A stretch of 64,000 bases of DNA. It comes from Lithobates sylvaticus. Lineage: Eukaryota > Chordata > Amphibia > Anura > Ranidae. Below the pieces are notes generated by a model. It ran no database searches. It was not told where the DNA came from and saw only the letters and a list, made by a program, of their open reading frames with translations. The first letter of the stretch is position 1. Each line of letters starts with the position of its first letter. Positions 23,252 to 34,958 of the stretch are shown here, piece by piece. The position numbers and the translations under genes are program-made. The DNA is taken from positions 237,541,713 through 237,605,712 of the forward strand of contig CM053027.1 in assembly GCA_028564925.1 (NCBI GenBank), written 5' to 3'.

Positions 23252-24597
23252 AACTAGGGATGGGCTTTATGTTCGGGTTGAACATGAGTTCGACTCGAAC
23301 ATTGGCTGTTCGCCCGTTCGCCGAATAGCGAACAATTTGGGGTGTTCACGGCAAATTCGAAAGCCACGGAACACCCTTTAAAAGTCTATGGGAGAAATCA
23401 AAAGTGCTAATTTTAAAGGTTAGTATGCAAGTTATTGTCATAAAAAGTGTTTGGGGACCTAGGTCCTGCCCCAGGGGACATGTATTAATGCCAAAAAAAG
23501 TTTTAAAAACTTACATTTTTTTCGGGAGCAGTGATTTTAATAATGCCTAAAGTGAAAGTATGCCTGTAAAGGGGCGCATGTTTTCCGTGTTTAGAACAGT
23601 CTGACAGCAAAATTACATTTCTAAAAGAAAAAAACTACACGCGGCTATAATGAATTGTCGGTCCCCGCAATACACATAAAAGTTCATTGATAAAAACGGC
23701 ATGGGATTCCCCCACTGGGGAACCCCGAACCAAAATTAAAAAAAAGAAAATGCGTGGGGGTCCCCCCCAAATTCCATACCAGGCCCTTCTCCGAGCACGC
23801 AACCTGGCAGGCTGCAGGAAAAGAGGGGGGGGCGAGAGAGCGCCCCCCTCCTGAACCATACTAGGCCACATGCCCTCAACATTGGGAGGGTGCTTTGGGG
23901 TAGCCCCCACAAAGTACCTTGTCCCCATGTTGATGGGGAGAAGGGCCTCATCCCCACAACCCTTATCCAGTGGTTGTGGGGGTCTGCGGGCGGGGGGCTT
24001 ATCGGAATCTGGAAGCCCCCTTTAACAATGTGACCCCCAGATCCCACCCCCCTGTGTGAATTGGTAACAGGGTACAAATGTACCCCTACCATTTCCCCAA
24101 AAAACTGTAAAAAAAAAGACAATAGACTTCCTTTATTAATGTCTTCTTCTTTCCCCGCTTCTTCTTCCATCTTCTTCTGGTCTTCCTTCGGTGTTCTTCT
24201 TCTTCCTCCATTTTGATCTTCCCCCGCTTCTTCCTCTATCTTCCTCTGCTTCTTCCTTCGGTGACCCCGCCCCCCTCTGACATCACTGGGAAAGCCATAG
24301 GGAAGTCCCCATGCATCAGAGGGGGGCGGGGTCACCGGGTGGCCCCGTCCTCCGTTTTATAAGGGCTGTCACCTGAACAGAAGCGTCACACAGCGGGAGA
24401 CTCCCATTGAGGCGGATCGGAGGACGAATCAGAGAAGAAGCCGGGAAAGATGCCGGACGAGAAGACCGGAGTAAGAAGCAGGGGAAGAACAAGATGGAGG
24501 AAGAAGAAGAACACCGAAGGAAGACCAGAAGAAGATGGAAGAAGAAGCGGGGGAAAGAAGAAAACATTAATAAAGGAATTGTCAAAAACCGCCTTGT
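23252..24597. mobile_element. Foldback element, shell 3, with palindromic module 2 (right end lost)
   Basis: The left outer part has gttcgactcgaacattggct and further TTCG-rich text. Module 2 (about 23750-24590) has the same block order as module 1, centred near 24295. The right arm is shorter and joins Tc1 sequence at about 24598. A GC box (24321-24331) and TTTATAAG (24357-24363) lie right of centre. AATAAA motifs lie at 24132-24137 (minus strand) and 24569-24574 (plus strand). Confidence 0.7.
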
Positions 24598-24772
24598 CTT
24601 TTGTGATAGAGCAACACAAAGTGGCACATAATTGTGAAGTGGAAGGAAAATTATACATGGTTTTCAAAATGTTTTACAAATAAATATGTAAAAAGTGTAG
24701 CGTTCATTTGTATTCAGCCCAGTATTCAGAGTCAATAGTTTGTAGAACCACACGAAAAAATAAAATCTTGGA
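24598..24772 (+). mobile_element. Tc1-like left-terminal fragment beside gap
   Basis: It closely matches the left terminal region of Tc1-B (cacaaagtggcacataattg against 17568 onward) and ends in the first gap. Confidence 0.8.
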
Positions 24773-25249
24773 NNNNNNNNNNNNNNNNNNNNNNNNNNNN
24801 NNNNNNNNNNNNNNNNNNNNNNNNNNNNNNNNNNNNNNNNNNNNNNNNNNNNNNNNNNNNNNNNNNNNNNNNNNNNNNNNNNNNNNNNNNNNNNNNNNNN
24901 NNNNNNNNNNNNNNNNNNNNNNNNNNNNNNNNNNNNNNNNNNNNNNNNNNNNNNNNNNNNNNNNNNNNNNNNNNNNNNNNNNNNNNNNNNNNNNNNNNNN
25001 NNNNNNNNNNNNNNNNNNNNNNNNNNNNNNNNNNNNNNNNNNNNNNNNNNNNNNNNNNNNNNNNNNNNNNNNNNNNNNNNNNNNNNNNNNNNNNNNNNNN
25101 NNNNNNNNNNNNNNNNNNNNNNNNNNNNNNNNNNNNNNNNNNNNNNNNNNNNNNNNNNNNNNNNNNNNNNNNNNNNNNNNNNNNNNNNNNNNNNNNNNNN
25201 NNNNNNNNNNNNNNNNNNNNNNNNNNNNNNNNNNNNNNNNNNNNNNNNN
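24773..25249. other. Assembly gap (N)
   Basis: 477 undetermined bases between a Tc1 end and a Tx1 ORF1, a likely repeat collapse point. Confidence 1.
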
Positions 25250-25683
25250 TAAGGCTTGTAGCAGTGCTCTTAGTTCGGCGTCTGCCCTTAGCGTCAGCGG
25301 GGAGTGATCAGGCTGGTGTTCCTGGGGGTTGGAGCTGGATCGGAACATTTCTGGGGTGGTATATTCAATGTTCGAGGCATGTGAAGGTAATCCCCGAGCA
25401 GGGGAAGCTGGTACCTGCAGGGCGCTCTGGGAGCTGCGCCTCGTGGTATCCGCCATCTTAAGGGCCGGTGAGGCCTTAGAGTTTGTGAGGAACCTCTGGA
25501 TATCCTCGCTCTTCCTCGGGTTAGGGGATCCTCTTTTCAGGTTTCTGCCTCTCCGCTTTCCAGCAGAGTACATTCCGGGTCGTTTGAGCAGTGTTTCGGT
25601 GTTTTAAAGCTGGTTTTGGATGGGTCGGACCGGGAGCTCCACAGACTCGCGTCCTCACTCAGCCATGTCCAGGCCACGCCCCC
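25250..25683 (-). mobile_element. Tx1-type LINE 5' end (UTR plus ORF1 start)
   Basis: A minus-strand LINE start, ggcgtggcctggacatggct, near 25683; the LINE at 34838 also begins GGCGGCGTGGCC. A start at 25573 opens about 108 codons before the gap. The peptide begins MYSAGKRRGRNLKRGSPNPR and includes RKSEDIQRFL, a pattern typical of Tx1/L1 ORF1 N-termini. The rest lies in the gap or is missing. It interrupts the last part of the L1 ORF2 next door, so it inserted later than that L1. Confidence 0.75.
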
Positions 25684-28600
25684 CTCCATGTATTTTTAAA
25701 TTCCTTCCAGGCTGTCCATTTATCCCTCACATCTCCACCCATTTCGCCCAATTCCCCTTTCTCATCTAGATTCTCCAGATTTTGTATTTTGCTTATTTGA
25801 AAAATTAGATCCCTGATTCTCGGGCTCTCTGCTGCTCTCCAATTTTTTGGAATTAGATTTTTTGCTTCATTTAAAACAATGGGAATTAACGTATTTTTGT
25901 ATTGTTTAACGGGGAGGTCTGTCCCATGAAACAAGCATGTCCATGGGTCGTCTGCTATTTCTGCACCTATGACTTCCTTTATTAACTGTCGGACTTCCTT
26001 CCAATACTTTTTAATAACGGGGCACTCCCACCAAATATGAGCTGTATTTCCCAGTTGTTTACACCCGCGCCAACACTCTGAGGATTGATCTACTGCATAT
26101 CTACTAATTATATCGGGTGTGATGTACCACCTTGCGAGGCATTTGAAATTTGTCTCTATCGACCTATTATCCACCACTGAACTATGTAATAATTTTAAAA
26201 TTGTCTTCACTTTCTGTGTACTACATCGTGATCCTAATTCACTTTCCCACTTTTTAATGTAAGGCGGGTCCTCCAAGTCGCCACCCTCCATTTGTATTTT
26301 ATATATTCGCCCTATGTTCTTTCTTGAATTTGCTTTCAGACAAAGCTTTTCTAATGGTCTGTATTCCTCTTTCTCTCTTAATGGATGGGGCAATTTCTCA
26401 ATAAAGTGACTCAGTTGGAGGAACCGCCACACATCTACTTTCATTAACCCAGTGTCCCTACTCAGTGTTTGAAACATTTTAATTTTACCTTGGTGTATTA
26501 TATCCTTTATTTGTGCGTTTTCTTTTTTTAACCAATTTCCCCCCACTTCCTTTTTTCCCGGTGCGAAAAAAATCATTCTGGCTCAAATAAATTAGTGGAG
26601 AGTTATATGTCCATTTCTTTTGTGCGTGAATCCGATCCCATATTTTTAGTGCTGTATGTGTAATTTCATGTGTGCCTAATCCCATACTTCTGTATTGTGG
26701 GGGATTCCAAATTATTCGTCCCAACTGTGTACCACTCATTTCTTTTTCTAATCTAACCCATCTTTTTTCATTAGCCTCTTTCGCCCACTCTATCACCCGA
26801 GTAAGAACAATCGCATTATGATATTTTTGAAAATCCGGCACCGCTAGCCCTCCTTGTTTTTTCCCCCTACTTAAAACACTGAATGCTATTCTCGGTTTTT
26901 GATTGTTCCATATATACTTTGAGATTAAACCTTTCAATGTTTTTTAAAAAATTTGCGGGAGTGATATAGGGAGCATTTGTAGCTTATAGAGAATGTTTGG
27001 GGCCAGCACCATCTTAGTCACATTAATCCTGCCAATCCAGGATAATGAGGTTGCTGAGAGCTTTTTAATTTCGCTTTTAATTTCATCTAATAAGGGAATA
27101 AAATTGATGTTATATATCGCTTTAACCGTGGGTGCTAATTTAATTCCTAGGTATTGAATCTCTTTTTTCCAAGGAAAGTTAAAATCTTTTATCAATTTGG
27201 CTTCTTCCTGCTTACTAATGTTGACATTTAAAATTTCGGACTTACTGGGATTTATTTTTAAATTTGAGATCTCCCCATATTCTTTTAACATCTTTAGTAG
27301 GATCGGAATCGTTGTCCTTGGATTAGTTATATAAAACAAAACGTCGTCCGCAAACGCTGCGAGTTTGTGTTCATCTGTCCCTACCTTAATCCCTTTGATG
27401 TCCGGATTATTTCGGATAGCAGACAGCAGGGGCTCAAGGGATAATACGAACAACAAGGGAGATAGCGGGCACCCCTGTCTGGTGCCATTTTTCATTGTAA
27501 ATTTTTAAGGAGAAGTGCCATTGACTTTCACAAATGCTTGAGGCTCATTGTATAGAACCTCAATCCATTTGATCATCCGGGAACCAATTCCCATAGCCTC
27601 CAGAGTTCCGACCATGAGTCCCCAGTCTACCCTGTTGAATGCTTTTTCAGCGTCCATTGACAGGAGTAGACCTGGGGACCCACCATCCTCCAACACCCGG
27701 AGCAAGAGGAGGGAGCGCACCCCATTATCCCTCCCCTCTCTCCCCGGAATAAATCCAACCTGGTCCGGATGGACCAGATCGGTCAGCCTCTCCTTCAACC
27801 TGGACGCAAGCACCTTAGCGTATAATTTAGTATCCACATTCAGGAGAGCTATGGGCCTGTAGCTTGAACAAAGTGTACTATCCTTACCCTCTTTCAGAAT
27901 CAGCGTTATTGAAGCCTGCAGGGCCTCCCCTCCCATTTTAAATTCTGAACCGAGACCGTTCGTGTACTTAGACAGCCTTGGAACTAAAATTTTGCTGAAT
28001 TTTTTTAAATAAATGGAGGTGAAGCCATCTGGGCCCGGACTTTTGCCTAATTCTGTTTCTTTCAGGGCTTTGTATATTTCCTCTTCGGTAATAGGTCTAT
28101 CTATGTAAAGCCTTTCCTCTTCTGACAGGTGGGGAAATTTGCTTTTATCCAAAAACTCTTTCATTTTCTCTGGCCTCTTTATATCTTGTATTTCTTTCTG
28201 GCCCACTGAATATAGAGATTCCCATAGGGTGGCACTGGAGAGTCCCTCCGTGTCATTGATACTAAAAAAAAGTTAAATTTCCTTCTGTATCCGTTCCACC
28301 GCTTTTCCATCCTGCAAGAGATTTTCATCTAATCTCCAGCTAAACGGTTGCCTTTGTAATCCGGGTATCCCAATCCTCATTGACACCGGAGATCTGACAG
28401 GGTAGAGATTCCTATCTGTGTATCCTTCACTTGATCTAGCATTCTATGTTCTAGTATAATATAATCTAATCTCGAATATGTCCTGTGCACAGGGGAGAAG
28501 AAGGTATAATCCCGTGTTTTCTCATGTTGTACCCTCCACATGTCAATCAGTTGACATTGTTTCATCTTAAGTTTGATCTTTCTAAGTAAACCCTTACTTG

Positions 28601-29072
28601 TCCCCTGTGCCCGGGACGTGCAATCCTGCTCTGGATCAAGGCAAAAATTAAAGTCCCCGGCCAATATAACCTCCCCTATCTTAAATTTTGCGAGTCTGTT
28701 TAGAATCTGTATCAGATAACTTATGGGGTTTTTATTAGGGCAATAAACATTTGCCAGAGTCCTATCGCCTACTTTGCCCTTTAAAAACAAAAAACGTCCA
28801 CCAGGGTCTGTTATCCTGTCGATCAATGTAAACCTAATCTGTTTCTCAAAACCGATTGCTACCCCCTTCGCCCTACTTATGGGAGAGTCCGCATAGTACC
28901 ACATCTGATAATTTTCAGAGTTCAATTTAATGTTTGTTTCTAGGGATAAGTGGGTTTCTTGGAGAAACACCACATCTGCTCTGTGCTCCTTTAATTCTTT
29001 TATTAATTTGGACCTCTTGATTGAAGAATTTAACCCCTTTACATTATAGATTACCAAGTTTAATTCTGTCAT
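25684..29072 (-). pseudogene. L1 ORF2 endonuclease/reverse transcriptase with breaks
   Basis: ORF2 nicks target DNA and reverse transcribes the element RNA. 29072-28377 is the endonuclease, with MTELNLVIYNVKGLN at the start, then QETHLS, AGDFNF and SRLDYIIL. The frame is lost between 28377 and 28206. The RT follows: GKSPGPDGFTSIYLKKF, SYRPIALLNVDTKLYAK, GFIPGREGRDN, MDAEKAFNRVDW. An in-frame TAA at 27505-27507 precedes KNGTRQGCPLSPLLF, and the catalytic FADD is at 27343-27354. Another in-frame stop lies near 26944 and a frameshift near 26560. The C-terminal zinc-like block CWRGCKQLGNTAHIWWECP sits at about 26020-26080. The end is removed by the Tx1 insertion. Confidence 0.9.
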
Positions 29073-29485
29073 ATATATCCTCTAAGTAAAGTACTACGCT
29101 TTTTACCTAATTCCAGCCCCTTTCTCTTTAAACTCCATTGGATTTGCAAGGTGGGTCTTTACCCTCCCTTCCCCCCATACCCCCCCTCCCTCCCCCTGGC
29201 CATCTCCCGGCCTTGGTTCTATAAGTGGACACCCAATCTTTGTCCAACCAATGAACCATATGCCCTAGGGTGTGGCTCTGACTGCGGCCTTCTGTATCGG
29301 TCCCCACCCTGTCCACTCCTTAGAGGAGCCGACAGGGGTGGGAATGACTATTCATCAAATACCCCTAACCCCATACCCCATACAGGCCTCTGGTCTGTTT
29401 ATCATTTTGTTTTTGGCGTCCCAATCCACACCTTCCCCCCCTGCCCCCCACCGCATCACCCCCCATCAGTCCTTCCCCATTCTCA

Positions 29486-31305
29486 TCATCCTCTAGGGAT
29501 GTCTGGAACCGGAATATCTACCGTATATACTCGAGTATAGGCCGACCCGAATATAAGCCGAGGCACCTAATTTTACCACAAACAACTGGGAAAACTTATT
29601 GACTCGAGTATAAGCCTAGGGTGAGAAATGCGCAGCTACTGTAAGTGGAAAAGAGGGTCAACGATGCCCATTTGCAGCCTCACTGTGCCCATGCATTTGG
29701 GGCCCTGTATCTTGGGGTCACTTAGTGCTAGGAACCCCATCTTTGGATATGTTGTAGTGCTAATTCCACTGGGTTGGAATACAACATTTGGGGTTCCTAG
29801 CTCCAAGTGTCCCCGAGATATGGGGCCCCAAATTCGGGTCAGAAAATCTCAAGCACTTTTCTGCAGCAGAGAATGACATTTTCTGAACCGACTTTGGGGC
29901 CCTGTATCTCGGGGCCACTTAGCGCTAGGAACCCCATCTTTGGATATGTTGTAGTGCTAGTTCAACTGTGTTTGAATGCCAAATTTGGGGTTCCTAGCTC
30001 CAAGTGTCCCTGAGATACGGGGCCCCAAATTCGGGTCAGAAAATGTCAAGCACTTTTCTGCAGCAGAGAATGACATTTTCCGACCCAACTTTGGGGCCCC
30101 GTATCTCGGGGCCACTTAGGGTTAGGAACCCCATATTTGGACATTTTATAGTACTAGGTCCACTGGGTTGGCACACCAAATTTGGGATTCCTAGACCCAA
30201 GTGGCCCCGAGATACGGGGCCCCAAAGTTGGGTCGGAATTATTTTTTTTTGCTGCAGAAAAGTGCTTGACTCGAGTATAAGCCGAGGGGGGCACTTTCAG
30301 CACAAAAAAATGTGCTGAAAAACTCGGCTTATACTCGAGTATATACGGTAATTTGTGACAAAAGTCTTCTAACTCATCCAGGAATTTAAGTCTTATTTGT
30401 CTTCCATCCCTTTGTACTAATAGTGCTGCTGGAAAACCCCAGCTATACTTTATATTAGCCAGTCTCAGTTGCTCTAATAAAGGTTTTAATTGCCTTCTCC
30501 GGGCCAGAGTTCCTGCAGAGAGGTCTGAAAAGACCTGTAAAGCTGATCCTTCGTATTGCAGGGGGGGACTTACTCTGAGTTTACTCCAGATCTTTGCTTT
30601 ATCTTCAAAGAGATGGAATTTAATAAATACATCTCTTGATAAATCATCCCTTAGGCCTGGGGGTTTACGCACCCTATGTACCCGATCAATCTTCAGATCA
30701 TCGCTTTCGCCTCTATCCAATAATGGGTTGAAAATTTTTCTAATTTTAACCATCAGATCTTCTTCCTGTTGTTCTGGAATTGCTCTTATCCTCAAGTTTT
30801 GACGTCGACTTTGATTTTCTTGTTCTTCTAGTTTATACACTATATCCCTATGTTCTAATTGCATTTTCCTCACTTGAACTTTTAATTCTAAAATTTCCTG
30901 CGCCTGTTTTTCTGTTACTTCCTCTACCTCTTCTACTCGTCTTAACAGGTGACCCATGTCCGTCCTTACATTTGATATTTCTGTTTTTATTGAGGTTTCC
31001 AGCTTTGCAAACATTTCTAACATCTCATCCTTTGTAGGGATTTGAGCAATATTCCTTTGAACTTCAATCCTGCTAATATTGGAGTCCATCTCACGGTCCA
31101 TTTCCTCTCTGGAGTATGCTCCCAGATCTTCTGTTGGTAACGTTGCTAATATAGGCTCCTTCCTTTTTTCTTTTGCCCCCTGTTGTTTTTTCTCTACTCC
31201 GGGACTTTTTTGACTGACTTCTGTTAAATATTTTTGGATCGTACTTGAATTTAAACTTTCTTTTGGGTTTTTGGGTTCGTTGGTTTTTTGTGTCCTTCCC
31301 TTCAT
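29486..31305 (-). pseudogene. L1 ORF1 (RNA-binding chaperone), split by a MITE
   Basis: Start at 31305. Leaving out the MITE at 29521-30348 and one TA copy, ORF1 is open for 329 codons to the TGA at 29486-29488, close to the usual L1 ORF1 length. The N-terminal part is basic and charged (KGRTQKTNEPKNPKES). Residues of about 95-165 look like a coiled coil with heptads (LLRRVEEVEEVTEKQ). The RRM-like segment begins RRQNLRIRAIPE, and a C-terminal domain has DRVHRVRKPPGL and ARRRQLKPLLEQLR. The protein would bind its own RNA as a trimer. The MITE cuts it ten codons before the stop and adds a foreign tail. Confidence 0.88.
29521..30348. mobile_element. TA-flanked MITE in L1 ORF1 with three tandem hairpin units
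   Basis: Terminal repeats CCGTATATACTCGAGTATA and its mirror, with TA on both sides (29519-29520 and 30349-30350), give an 828-bp non-autonomous element. TA duplication fits the Tc1/mariner superfamily. Inside, a unit starting ggggccctgtat recurs at 29699, 29896 and 30093, exactly 197 bp apart. Each unit is a hairpin, its first part (ctcggggccacttag) mirrored by its end (ccaagtgtccccgag). Confidence 0.85.
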
Positions 31306-32639
31306 TTTCCCCTCTGTGAGCTTTTTTCTCCCCAGGGTGCTTCCCCTTACTTCTTTTTCTACTTTCCTCTTCGTCTCTTCTGTACGTCTTTTTTCTTTAT
31401 TTATTTTTTTATTTTTATTTTTTTCCTTTTTCCATCTTCTTCTACCTTACTTTAGGAAAGAGCTGTTTTAGGGGAGTGGGGGGTAAACCTTTTGTATGCT
31501 GTATAGTGATTTAACCCAGTTGAGTGCTTGAGGGAACGCTCTAGCTCCTACTCCCTCCGCCCTCACCTCTCTGTAAGCTATGAAAAAGTGATCAATATGA
31601 AGTCCTTTCAACAGAATTTTCAATATTGATCTTACACTGATTTGGTTGAAACGTGCCTCCTCTCCAGGTCTCCGCCCCCTCCTCCCCGACCAAACGGGGG
31701 GGGGGTCTACGTAGAGCAGGTAAGAGAAAATTTATCCCGACCGATGGATAAAACAGACACTTCGGGTCCCGTTATATATCCTCTCTCCCCGCCCTTCCCC
31801 CCTTTTCTTCCTCTTTTTTTTTCCTCCTTTCCCCTTCTTTTCCCCTTACACCAGAACCTGAATTTTGTATTTAGAACCTTAATCCATACACTGGTAATTA
31901 GAGGGCAGAAAGGTCCAGACAAACAGAAAATCAATTGACACCATGAGACGAGAAAAAGGCCCAAAGTTCCAATGTGAATTTAGTATTAGGATATGCGTGC
32001 CGGAACCTTTCCCCCTTTTTTTTTTTTTTCCTTTTCTTTTTCACCTCTCCTCCTCTGTCCAAGAAAGAAAAAGAAGTCGATGGAACAGCCAACACAATGA
32101 CCATGGACTTAAAGCCCGCAAACAGTTAAAATAAAAGAACAGAGATTCCGTGATTGGTTTGGTTTTCCTATTACCTCCGAGCTTCGTGCTGTAATAACGC
32201 TGTGATAATATAGTAATACAATAACCGTTTGTTGCTCCTTCAATTACCACTTTACAGGGATGTATTACACTGTATTACACTGCTTTGTGATTGCGCCTCA
32301 ATTGCAAGTTATTTTGCTGAGCCCTCCTGATCATTTATTATTAGTGTACAGCACATACCTTCTGAATCCTTTAGGGCACTTTCAATATTGTTCCATACAG
32401 CTCTCTCATGTATCACAGTCAATATTTAGTTACCTGGAGGGAGGGAGAGGAGAGGTATACCTTCCACCATCCACCAGGTGGCCAGCCGATTTTCAGACCT
32501 GCCGTCTATTGGCCGATGCTCCGCAGGATCTCCTGGTATTCTCCCGGTCACTGCTCCTCACAGCCCGGGTAATCTACTACCTCTCAAGAGGGAGACAAAG
32601 GAAAAAAAGAGGCCACATCAGGTTTGCGCCAGGTAGGGA

Positions 32640-32860
32640 AATAAGGAGCCGGGCGATGGAGAGGTGGCAAGCGGGGCGGCGGAGGGATAACAAGCGGAGC
32701 GGAGGAGAGATACGGAGCGGAGCGGTGGGGGGACAAGGAGCAGGGCAGTGGAGAGGTGACACGCGGAATGGAGAAGAGATACGGAGCGGAGTGGTGGGGA
32801 GGAAAGGAGCGGGGTGGTGGGGAGGTAAGGAGCGGAACGGAGCTGGGGGAGCAGGGCGGG
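32640..32860. repeat. Purine-rich short tandem repeats in L1 5' UTR
   Basis: Variants of gagatacggagcggagcggt and ggtgggga recur at about 20-50 bp spacing. The tract lies in the presumed 5' UTR of the minus-strand L1. Confidence 0.6.
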
Positions 32861-33189
32861 AAGCACCAGAGGGCACAGACGGCTTCGGCAATTCTAGATG
32901 CTCAAACCGCATCTATGCCTGTATGTAGCCATCACTCACCGCCTTCCCCGCCTGGTCCATCTGCCGCTCGTCGGAGTGCAGAGTGTGGATCTGCCAAGTC
33001 AGCCGCCTGCAGGTTTCAAGGGGTAGGCTGGAGTCCCTCGGAGCTTAGCGATCTCTCACTGCGCTTCGCTCCTGCTGGAATACCGGGACCTCTTCCATCT
33101 CCTCTCACAGAAGCCGCAGTCAGGCCCCTCCCCTACGTTTCCTACGTCCGACGCATCCTCGTGCCGACAAACTCTTCCATTGATTTGAT

Positions 33190-34837
33190 GGCCCTGCGTG
33201 CATTTGTATTAAGCACCCCTAAATCAGTACTTTGTAGAACCACCTTTGACTGCAATTACAGCTGCAAGTCTTTTTGGGTAAATCTCTACCAGCTTTGCAC
33301 ATCTAGAAAGAGAATTTTTTGCACATTCTGCGTTGCAAAAAAGGTTAAGCTTTGTCAGATTGCTGTTCACAGACGCTCTCCATCTAATTTTCAAGTCTGG
33401 CCACAAGTTCTCAATTGGATGGATTTAGGTCTGGACTGGGCCATCTTAACACATGATATATCAAAATTAGTGCAGTGCTCAAATAAATCATAATAGTATC
33501 CACTAAGGATATAAGGTGCAATGGTATATTCAATTATAAATTAATACTTTAAAGTGCAATGTGCAAAAAGTTCTTCACACAACATCCTTATATAAATCAA
33601 ACTGTCTGATGTGCACAGATTATTCACGCAGTGTCCCTACATATATATTGAATCGATGATGAAAAACGTGCGTCAGTCCATTTTGTGAATATTGGAAACT
33701 GAAAATTGTTAAATGAAACGCTCTCTCCGCACTCGTCTACCTCTGTGCATATACTCAAAATCATTGTGCTCCCTCCACCGGTTGTGCCCTCACCTTATAG
33801 GCTATATAAATGCACCTTTGATTATTCACAATCTTCTGGGGTGCTTCTTCTAATATTCCTCCTTCTTATAAACTGGCCCCAAGCTCAGGTCACATCAATC
33901 ATCTTTTAGTATAATGCCTCCTTATTGGTGACTCCAGTCTCATTGGCCACATGCAAAGCAACTAAATCTTGCAATAGTGCTTTGCTGTTTTAAAATGTAT
34001 TCAAAATCTTCATACCACAAATTACACTTACATTTAAAATTATTAAATCAGGCCTTTGTGTATATGTCAACGGTGCTAGGACAAATGCCCCGGCCGTCAG
34101 TGTTCCCTCCGTCCGTTACACACCGAGTATCCCTTCCTGGTTCCATGTTCATCAGCCTCTCAGGTCCCTCCTACTAGTTTTGTCACTCCTCATGACTTCC
34201 TTGGGGAGATGAGATTGGCTAACACATGAATATGCTTTGATCTAAACCATTTCATTGTAGCTCTGGCTGTATGTTTAGTGTCGTTGTCCTGCTGGAAGGC
34301 TTTGCAGACTCTTAACAGATTTTATTCTAAGATTGCTCCTGTATTTGGCTCCATCCATCTTCCCATCAACTCTGACCAGCTTCCCTGTCCCTGCTGAAGG
34401 AAAGCATCCCTACAATATGATGCTGAAACCACCTTGTTTCATGGTGGAGATGGTGTGTTCAGGGTGATGTGCAGTGTTAGTTTTCTGCCACAAGTAGCAT
34501 TTTGTTTTTAACCCAAAAAGTTTTATTTTGGTCTTATCTGACCAGAGCACCTTCTTACACATGTTTTCTGTGTGCCCCACATGGCTTCTCGCAAACTGCA
34601 AACAGAACTTCTTATGGCTTTATTTTAGCAATGGTTTTCTTCTTGCCACTCTTCCATAAAGGCCAGATTTGTGGAGTGCAAGACTAATAGTTCTGTAGAC
34701 AGATTCTCCCACCTGAGCTTTGGATCTCTGCAGCTCCTCCAGAGTTACCATGGGCCTTTCCACAACTTTATCCCTGACCTGTCTGGTGTGTTCTTTAGCC
34801 TTCATGCTGCTGTTTGTTCACTAAGGTTCTCTAACAA
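33190..34837 (-). mobile_element. Tc1-like element (Tc1-C), split and decayed
   Basis: A minus-strand Tc1. The right-hand part (34230-34835) encodes MKAKEHTRQVRDKVVERP at 34805 downward, then VARRKPLLK, then TENMCKKVLWSDKTKIKLFG, which includes the first catalytic region. Residues between the DNA-binding start and the LEELQRS block are missing. The left part (33190-33446) covers the C-terminal end. A 763-bp unrelated insertion sits at 33457-34219. The element's outer left end meets L1 sequence, and its right end is cut by the Tx1 LINE at 34838. Confidence 0.85.
33457..34219. mobile_element. 763-bp insertion with 10-bp target duplication, type unknown
   Basis: It is flanked by taacacatga at 33447-33456 and 34220-34229. 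No open frame, poly(A) or terminal inverted repeat is evident. Near its right end the complement of agatgagattggc and of ctactagttttgtcactcc vaguely resembles the hammerhead-bearing ends of Penelope-like elements, so a Penelope-derived piece is possible. It could equally be another short retroelement. Confidence 0.6.
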
Positions 34838-34958
34838 GGCGGCGTGGCCAGCAGCGGACATGTAAGCAGCGAGGTTCACAAGCTCTGCCGAATGATCTTG
34901 AAAAGCATCCAGACAGTAATCACCCCCTCTGACTATACACTGTCTGGAGCCTGTAAAG

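Larger units (their letters stand above)
25684..33170 (-). mobile_element. L1-type LINE, near full length, several breaks
   Basis: A long minus-strand non-LTR element: a 5' UTR of about 1.9 kb (31306 to roughly 33170), ORF1 (31305-29486, split by a MITE), a spacer of about 410 bp and ORF2 (29072 downward). Its 3' end is cut by a Tx1 insertion at 25684. The 5' boundary is inferred from where Tc1 text begins near 33190. ORF1 lacks internal stops, while ORF2 has a few breaks, so the element is recent but dead. Confidence 0.82.

Noticed and set aside
32260-32928. A 222-codon open frame on the plus strand
   Set aside because: It runs antisense through the presumed L1 5' UTR, and its length is explained by the tandem G/A-rich repeats. 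No known domain.
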